From Couchioplanes caeruleus (GTDB lineage Bacteria; Actinomycetota; Actinomycetes; Mycobacteriales; Micromonosporaceae): DNA of 64,000 nt. Where the stretch lies: assembly GCF_023499255.1 (NCBI RefSeq), contig NZ_CP092183.1, forward strand, positions 7,002,501-7,066,500. The letters are read 5' to 3'. This document shows positions 58,942 through 64,000 of this stretch, piece after piece (the stretch's first letter is position 1; each line of letters opens with the position of its first letter). The position numbers and the translations under genes were made by a program. Below the pieces are notes generated by a model. That model saw only the letters and a list, made by a program, of their open reading frames with translations, had not been told where the DNA came from and made no database searches.

Positions 58942-59661
58942 ATGGCGCCAAGGATGCTGCTGTCGATGCCGTTGCACGCGATCACCGAGGTGTACGGCGA
59001 GGCGGGCCTGCGGGACAGGTTCGGGTTGGAACTGCAGGCCCTCCCGCCCGCCGACCGGCACCGGCTGGAGGAGGCGCTGGAGCTCGCGTCCCGGCTGCAC
59101 GCCGATGACCGGCGGGTACGCGAGCCGTACCTGAACCATCTGTTGCGGGTGGCGATCCGGATCCTGCGCTACTACGGGATCCGGGACGTCGACGTGCTGA
59201 CCGCAGCCCTGCTGCACGACGCGGTCGAGGACCATCCCGCCGAACTGGCCGGGCTCCCCGCGGGGCTGGGCCACCGGGAGCTGACCGACGCGGCGATCGC
59301 CGAGCTGGCCCGGCGGTTCAACCCGCGGGTGGCCGAGCTGGTCCGCTCGGTCACCAACCCCGAGTACGACCCGGAGCGCGACCGGCACGAGCAGTACCGG
59401 GCCCACGTCGCCGACAGCCTCGACCGGGATCCGTGGGCCCGGGTGATCAAGGTGAGCGACTTCACCGACAACGGCGTGGGCGTCATCCACACCACGTACG
59501 ACAAGGCGCGCAGCTCGGCGATCAAGTACCGGCCGCTGGTGCCGAAGCTGCGCGAGCTGATCGGGCGCCCGGACACCCCGCTGTCGGTCGCCGCCAAGGA
59601 CCACATCCTCGATCAGCTCGACCTCGCGGAGGAGCGCTTCGCCGCGATCCTCGACGGATAG
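58942..59661 (+). CDS. HD domain hydrolase (RelA/SpoT hydrolase-like)
   Basis: 239 residues, a single HD domain. HLLRVAIRILRYYG supplies the first His; ALLHDAVEDHPAEL is the HDxxED signature typical of (p)ppGpp hydrolase domains; late residues include VIKVSDFTDNGVG (conserved Asp and Asn). It lacks synthetase and regulatory domains, so it resembles small alarmone hydrolases. The substrate remains unproven. Ends 9 bp before the GH13 gene. Confidence 0.85.
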   Translation: MAPRMLLSMPLHAITEVYGEAGLRDRFGLELQALPPADRHRLEEALELASRLHADDRRVREPYLNHLLRVAIRILRYYGIRDVDVLTAALLHDAVEDHPAELAGLPAGLGHRELTDAAIAELARRFNPRVAELVRSVTNPEYDPERDRHEQYRAHVADSLDRDPWARVIKVSDFTDNGVGVIHTTYDKARSSAIKYRPLVPKLRELIGRPDTPLSVAAKDHILDQLDLAEERFAAILDG

Positions 59662-59664
59662 CCT
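59659..59664 (+). promoter_or_regulatory. -10 box of a leaderless promoter for the GH13 gene
   Basis: TAGCCT, overlapping the HD-gene stop codon, lies 6 nt before ATG 59671. No Shine-Dalgarno sequence is seen. Confidence 0.5.
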
Positions 59665-59670
59665 GGGTGC

Positions 59671-61299
59671 ATGCCATCCCCCACTGACTGGTGGCGCAGC
59701 GCCGTCATCTACCAGATCTATCCGCGCTCCTTCGCCGACAGCAACGGCGACGGCATGGGCGACCTGCCCGGCATCACCGCGCGGCTGGCCGGCCTGCGTG
59801 ACCTCGGCGTGGACGCCGTGTGGCTGTCCCCGTTCTACCCCTCGCCGCAGCACGACGCGGGCTACGACGTGGCCGACTACCGCTCGGTGGACCCGCGCTT
59901 CGGCGACCTCGGCGACGCCGACAAGATGATCGCCGAGGCGAAGGCGCTCGGCCTGCGGGTCATCGTCGACCTCGTGCCGAACCACACGTCGGACGAGCAC
60001 GCCTGGTTCCGGGCGGCCCTGCAGGCGGCGCCGGGCAGCCCCGAGCGGGAGCGCTACGTCTTCCGCGACGGCCGCGGCGACGACGGCGGCGAGCCGCCGA
60101 ACGGCTGGCGGAGCGTGTTCGGCGGCCCGGCGTGGCAGCGGGTGGCCGACGGGCAGTGGTACCTGCACCTGTTCGACGTCTCCCAGCCCGACCTCAACTG
60201 GGGCAACCCGGAGGTCCGCGCGGAGTTCGAGGACATCCTGCGGTTCTGGCTCGACCGCGGCGTCGACGGCTTCCGGGTCGACGTGGCGCACGGTCTCATC
60301 AAGGAGGCCACCCTCAGCGACTACGAGTACGCCGGGGAGATCCTCGGCGGCATGGCACCGGAGGGAGCCCCGCCGCCGCCGATGTGGGACCAGGACGGCG
60401 TGCACGAGGTCTACCGGGAGTGGCGGGCGGTGCTGGACGCGTACGAGGGTGACCGGATCCTCGTCGCGGAGGCGTGGGTGCAGCCGGCCGACCGGCTCGC
60501 CCGGTACGTGCGCCCGGACGAGATGCACCAGGCGTTCAACTTCGAGTATCTCGACACGCCCTGGATCGCGGAGCGGCTGCGGAAAGTCATCGACAGCACG
60601 ACCGCCGCGAACGCCGCCGTCGGGGCCCCGACCACCTGGGTGCTGTCCAATCACGACGTCGTGCGCCACGCCACCCGGCTCGGCTACCCGGTCGGCGAGC
60701 GTCGCCGGCCCGGCATCGGCGCCGGGGACCCGCAGCCGGACGCGCCGCTGGGACTGCGCCGGGCGCGGGCCGCCTCCCTGCAGATGCTCGGGCTGCCGGG
60801 GTCGGCGTACCTGTATCAGGGCGAGGAGCTGGGGCTCCCCGAGCACACGACGATGCCGGACGACTATCGGCAGGACCCGGCGTGGGAGCGCTCCGGGCAC
60901 GCCGAGCGCGGCCGGGACGGCTGCCGGGTGCCGATCCCGTGGGAGGCGGACGCGCCCTCGTACGGCTTCGGCCCGACCGACGCCAGCTGGCTGCCGCAGC
61001 CCTCGTCCTGGGCGGAGTACGCGCTCGACCGCCAGCGGGACGTGCCGGGCTCGACGTACGAGCTGTACCGCTCGGCGCTGCGCCTGCGCCGCGAGCACCG
61101 CCTCGGCGACGGCTCGCTCGAGTGGGTGGAGACCGCCCCCGACGTGCTGGCGTTCCGCAACGGCGGCGTGCTCGTCGTGACGAACTTCGGCGAGTCACCG
61201 GCCGGGCTGCCGGCCGGCGCCGAGGTGCTGCTGACCAGCGAGCCGCTGACCGACGACGGCCGGGTGCCGCAGGACGTCACGGTCTGGGCACGCGGGTAG
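59671..61299 (+). CDS. GH13 alpha-glucosidase
   Basis: 542 residues. (beta/alpha)8 amylase family: WWRSAVIYQIYPRSFADSNG, region I DLVPNHTSDEH, region II GFRVDVAHG with nucleophile Asp204, region III LVAEAWV with acid Glu267, region IV LSNHDVVRHATR. It resembles oligo-1,6-glucosidase/alpha-glucosidase enzymes, cytoplasmic (no signal peptide). Hydrolyses short alpha-glucosides. Convergent with the MFS gene, overlapping its end by 23 bp. Confidence 0.93.
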   Translation: MPSPTDWWRSAVIYQIYPRSFADSNGDGMGDLPGITARLAGLRDLGVDAVWLSPFYPSPQHDAGYDVADYRSVDPRFGDLGDADKMIAEAKALGLRVIVDLVPNHTSDEHAWFRAALQAAPGSPERERYVFRDGRGDDGGEPPNGWRSVFGGPAWQRVADGQWYLHLFDVSQPDLNWGNPEVRAEFEDILRFWLDRGVDGFRVDVAHGLIKEATLSDYEYAGEILGGMAPEGAPPPPMWDQDGVHEVYREWRAVLDAYEGDRILVAEAWVQPADRLARYVRPDEMHQAFNFEYLDTPWIAERLRKVIDSTTAANAAVGAPTTWVLSNHDVVRHATRLGYPVGERRRPGIGAGDPQPDAPLGLRRARAASLQMLGLPGSAYLYQGEELGLPEHTTMPDDYRQDPAWERSGHAERGRDGCRVPIPWEADAPSYGFGPTDASWLPQPSSWAEYALDRQRDVPGSTYELYRSALRLRREHRLGDGSLEWVETAPDVLAFRNGGVLVVTNFGESPAGLPAGAEVLLTSEPLTDDGRVPQDVTVWARG

Positions 61300-62683
61300 C
61301 CGCCTGCTCGTGGTCGGCGTAGGTGGCCAGGGCCGCATGGGTGTCCGCCATGTCCCTGGCCACCGTCCTGCTGGCCAGCCAGTACATGACGCCGGTCGGG
61401 ATGAAGAAGAACTGGAAGGCGGCCAGCCCCACCGCGTAGTTCAGCGGCGGCGGGAACGCGCCGGACAGGCCGCGGAACGCGACCCCGACGAGCGCGTTAC
61501 CGCCCGCCCGGCCCACGCCGTTGACGAGATTACCGAGGCTGTAGACGGTGCCGCGGTGCTCCGGCGGGTTGACGTCGGCGATGAGGGCGTACCAGTTCGG
61601 TGAGTTCGCCGAGGTCAGCGCCAGCGCGAAGATCGCCGTGGCGAGGCTCAGGCCCACCGACGGCTCGGTCACCACGTCGGCGAGGATCGCCCGGATGATC
61701 GAGCCGGTGCCGCCGCCGTCCGGCACGTCGATGTGGAACGGCACGAAATACAGCACCACGTAGAACGGTACGGCCGCGAGCACGCCGACCGCCGCCACCA
61801 TGGCCCGGCCGCGGGGCGTCCGCCGCTGCAGCTTGTCACCGGCCAGGCCGCCCAGGATCGACAGGGCGCCGCCGGCCTGGAACAGCGTGGCGAAGACGCT
61901 GCCGACCACGATCGCCGTCGACGGGGAATAGCCCTGGGCCTCCGCCCGCGCCCGGAACAGCACCGGCAGCCACACCAGCGAGCCGAACGCCACCTGCGCC
62001 GAGAAGCCCTGCAGGATCAGCCAGACGTTCGTACGGCGGGCGAGGATCTTCGGCAGGTCGTCGTGGTGGATGCGCTCGTCGTACTCGACCTGGGCCAGCT
62101 CGGGCTCGCTGTCGCCGCGCGGGACGTCGTACGTGAGCAGGTAGGCGATGCCCGCGACCACGCCCGCGGCGGAGACCACCAGGAACGGGCGCCGCCAGTC
62201 GGCGGAGCCGAGCAGGCCGCCGACCATCGTGCCGGCCAGCGTGCCGACGCCCTGGGAGAGGCCCCAGAAGCTCATCGCCAGGCCCCGCCGCCGCGGCGAG
62301 ATCAGGTCGCTGACCACGGCGAAGCTGACGCTGGCGACCCCGCCCAGGCCGATCGACGCGAGCACCTGCGACAGCAGGAACGACGGGTAGCTGCCGGCCA
62401 GGCCGGACCAGGCCGTGCCGGCCACCCAGATCACGGTGCCGAGCAGGAGGATCGGCTTGCGGTCGGTGCGGTCGCCCGCGTACGCGAACCCGACCGCCGC
62501 CACCGCGCTGAACAGGAACATCACCGTGGTGGCCAGGGCGATGTGGCCCTCGCCCACGCCCAGGTCGGCGCCGATGCTGCCGTACAGGGGCGGGACGAGG
62601 CCGATCGCGACGTTGTCGAGCGAGGCGAGGACGACGAAGACGACCACGCTGTAGGCGCGGTGCGCCGGACCGCCCTTGCTCAC
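61277..62683 (-). CDS. MFS transporter
   Basis: About 468 residues, 12 or more helices. Motif A FAYAGDRTDRKPILLLG after helix 2; helices include LASIGLGGVASVSFAVVSDL. A central cytoplasmic loop is acidic. It resembles sugar or organic-acid importers of the MFS; adjacency to xylulokinase and GH13 suggests a carbohydrate, but this is inference. GTG 62683 is chosen because TAACCT stands 7 nt upstream; an earlier in-frame start at 62725 would overlap xylB. Confidence 0.88.
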   Translation of the reverse strand: MSKGGPAHRAYSVVVFVVLASLDNVAIGLVPPLYGSIGADLGVGEGHIALATTVMFLFSAVAAVGFAYAGDRTDRKPILLLGTVIWVAGTAWSGLAGSYPSFLLSQVLASIGLGGVASVSFAVVSDLISPRRRGLAMSFWGLSQGVGTLAGTMVGGLLGSADWRRPFLVVSAAGVVAGIAYLLTYDVPRGDSEPELAQVEYDERIHHDDLPKILARRTNVWLILQGFSAQVAFGSLVWLPVLFRARAEAQGYSPSTAIVVGSVFATLFQAGGALSILGGLAGDKLQRRTPRGRAMVAAVGVLAAVPFYVVLYFVPFHIDVPDGGGTGSIIRAILADVVTEPSVGLSLATAIFALALTSANSPNWYALIADVNPPEHRGTVYSLGNLVNGVGRAGGNALVGVAFRGLSGAFPPPLNYAVGLAAFQFFFIPTGVMYWLASRTVARDMADTHAALATYADHEQAATRVPRP

Positions 62684-62690
62684 GCGCCAA

Positions 62691-62696
62691 AGGTTA
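62691..62696 (-). promoter_or_regulatory. -10 box of a leaderless promoter for the MFS gene
   Basis: Minus-strand TAACCT, overlapping the xylulokinase stop codon, ends 7 nt before GTG 62683. Confidence 0.5.
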
Positions 62697-64000
62697 GCGG
62701 GCGGTGCGGTCGACGACCCTGTCACGGGCGGCAGCGTACTGCTCGCGGATCAGCGGCACGCTGTCGTCCTCGTACACCTCGGGGGTCTCGGCGGACCACG
62801 TCGGCGGGAGATCGCCGCCGGCGAGGACCCACGCGGCCTGCCGGGCGGCACCGTCGGCGACGTACTCGCCGGGCGGCGGGACCAGGACCGGCAGCCCGAA
62901 CAGGGCCGGTGCGATGCGCCGGACGGCCTCGCTGCGGGCGCCACCGCCGACGAGCACGATGCGGTTGGCCGTGGCGCCCTGCTGGATCAGCGCTTCCAGC
63001 CCGTCGGCCAGGGCGCACAGCATGCCCTCGACCGCCGCGCGGGCCAGGTGCGCCGGGTCGGACGTGCGGAGCGTCAGGCCGTGGATCGCCCCGGTCGCGT
63101 TCGGCCGGTTCGGGGTGCGCTCCCCCTCCAGGTACGGGATGAGCACGAGCCCGTCGGCCCCCGCGGGCGCGGACAGCGCGAGCCGGGACAGCTCGGCGTG
63201 GTCGACACCGAGCAGCTTGGTGGCGGCGTCGAGGACCCGGGCGGCGTTGAGGGTCACCACGATGGGCAGGAAACGCCCCGTGGTGTCGGCGAACCCGGCG
63301 ACCGTCCCGCTCGGGTCGTCCGGCGCGACGTCGGAGGAGACGAACACCGTGCCCGACGTACCGATGGAGACCACCACGTCTCCCGGCAGCGCGCCGGCGC
63401 CGAGCCCCGCGGCCGCGTTGTCCCCGGCGCCCGGCCCGAGCGGGGCGCCGTCAGGCAGGTGTCCCGCGATGCCGGTGGGACCGAGCACCTCGGGGACGAG
63501 GATGCGCCGGCCGAAGCCGAGCTCGAGCAGGTCGTGCCGATAAGCGTTGGTCGCCGCGGACCAGTAGAGCGTGCCGCTGGCGTCACTGCGGTCGGTCCGG
63601 AGCGTGTCGAGGCCGCGGGCGCCCGACAGCTTCCAGGTCAGCCAGTCGTGCGGCAGGCACACCGCGGCCACGCGGGCCGCGTTCTCCGGCTCGGTACGGG
63701 CGAGCCAGCGCAGCTTGGTGAGCGTGAAGCTGGCGACCGGCACGATCCCGACCGCGTCCACCCAGGCCCGCCGGCCGGCGTCGCCGCCGCCGAGGTCCTC
63801 GATGAGGTCGGCGGCCGCGCCGGCGCTGCGCGTGTCGTTCCACAGCAGCGCCGGGCGGACCACCTCACCGTTCTCGTCGAGCACGACCATGCCGTGCTGC
63901 TGGCCGGCCACCGAGGCGGCGGCGACGTCGTCGAGCCCGCCGGCCTCCTCGATGGCCTCCTGCAGCGCCGACCACCAGGCGTCGGGATGCACCTCCGTGC
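62694..64000 (-). CDS. xylB: xylulokinase (FGGY family), partial
   Basis: The gene enters from beyond position 64000; ~435 C-terminal residues are present of ~480. FGGY features: [71 protein letters not shown] and the glycine-rich [20 protein letters not shown]. The combination matches xylulokinase more than glycerol or gluconate kinase. It phosphorylates D-xylulose for the pentose phosphate pathway. Confidence 0.9.
   Translation of the reverse strand, partial: TEVHPDAWWSALQEAIEEAGGLDDVAAASVAGQQHGMVVLDENGEVVRPALLWNDTRSAGAAADLIEDLGGGDAGRRAWVDAVGIVPVASFTLTKLRWLARTEPENAARVAAVCLPHDWLTWKLSGARGLDTLRTDRSDASGTLYWSAATNAYRHDLLELGFGRRILVPEVLGPTGIAGHLPDGAPLGPGAGDNAAAGLGAGALPGDVVVSIGTSGTVFVSSDVAPDDPSGTVAGFADTTGRFLPIVVTLNAARVLDAATKLLGVDHAELSRLALSAPAGADGLVLIPYLEGERTPNRPNATGAIHGLTLRTSDPAHLARAAVEGMLCALADGLEALIQQGATANRIVLVGGGARSEAVRRIAPALFGLPVLVPPPGEYVADGAARQAAWVLAGGDLPPTWSAETPEVYEDDSVPLIREQYAAARDRVVDRTAR

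Noticed and set aside
1..64000. Prophage, transposon or CRISPR
   Set aside because: No integrase, transposase, terminal inverted repeats, att-like duplication around the tRNA, or direct-repeat/spacer array was seen; the tandem repeats have no spacers.

Overview
This window is a chromosomal segment of a very GC-rich actinomycete, most likely a Micromonosporaceae member close to Actinoplanes or Micromonospora. The reasons are the extreme third-position GC, the DinB/mycothiol-dependent (TIGR03086-type) protein, the GAF-ANTAR regulator, the small GPGG-motif membrane protein, the DUF6158 and DUF3817 proteins, the c-di-AMP riboswitch ahead of an NlpC/P60 hydrolase, and many leaderless genes. I see no prophage, insertion sequence, plasmid origin or CRISPR array. 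It reads as ordinary chromosome with a resistance-and-efflux block in the middle.

Layout. 1-20 kb is dominated by cobalamin and siroheme genes on the minus strand: cobC-cobT-cobA (3.5-0.2 kb), a CobB-like protein (8.5-6.8 kb) and cbiB-cobQ (20.2-17.7 kb). Interspersed are a class A penicillin-binding protein, a SURF1 protein, an ATP-dependent DNA ligase, an FAD monooxygenase, M20 and M48 peptidases and a small P-loop kinase. The stretch 6.9-13 kb carries several unrelated short tandem repeats, both inside genes (periods 30, 42 and 30 bp, frame-preserving) and between them (17, 18 and 53 bp).

20-24 kb holds an SSB paralogue, an alpha/beta hydrolase, tRNA-Arg(UCU), and a small monooxygenase preceded by a palindromic operator and a possible 31-residue coupled peptide. 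24-39 kb is a mirrored pair of efflux modules. Each has a two-component system divergent from an operon of Cys-rich lipoprotein, peptidoglycan-binding/HlyD-like adaptor, ABC ATPase and MacB/FtsX-type permease. A rifampin phosphotransferase gene (rph) with a rifamycin-associated element sits between them. The response regulator of the second module is interrupted by an in-frame TAG.

39-48 kb: an aminoglycoside-phosphotransferase-fold kinase, SerA, a large disordered membrane-anchored protein, NarL-type and BTAD-type regulators, a methyltransferase, a MarR-DHA2 exporter pair and a GAF-ANTAR protein. 48-54 kb: clusters of small acidic or membrane proteins, then a c-di-AMP (ydaO) riboswitch controlling an NlpC/P60 hydrolase with a TTG start, and a primary-like sigma factor. 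54-64 kb: an SDR, a thymidylate-kinase-like protein with a C-terminal membrane helix, an operon of nucleotidyltransferase, BON-like protein and metallophosphoesterase, an MHYT sensor, an HD hydrolase, a GH13 alpha-glucosidase, an MFS permease and the 3' part of a xylulokinase.

The most notable regulatory signals are a perfect LexA/SOS box on the start codon of a 68-residue DUF222-like minigene (12.76 kb), the RAE upstream of rph (33.02 kb), the ydaO riboswitch (51.56-51.73 kb), and a recurring TANNNT-(6/7 nt)-start-codon promoter that fixes the start of at least ten genes as leaderless.
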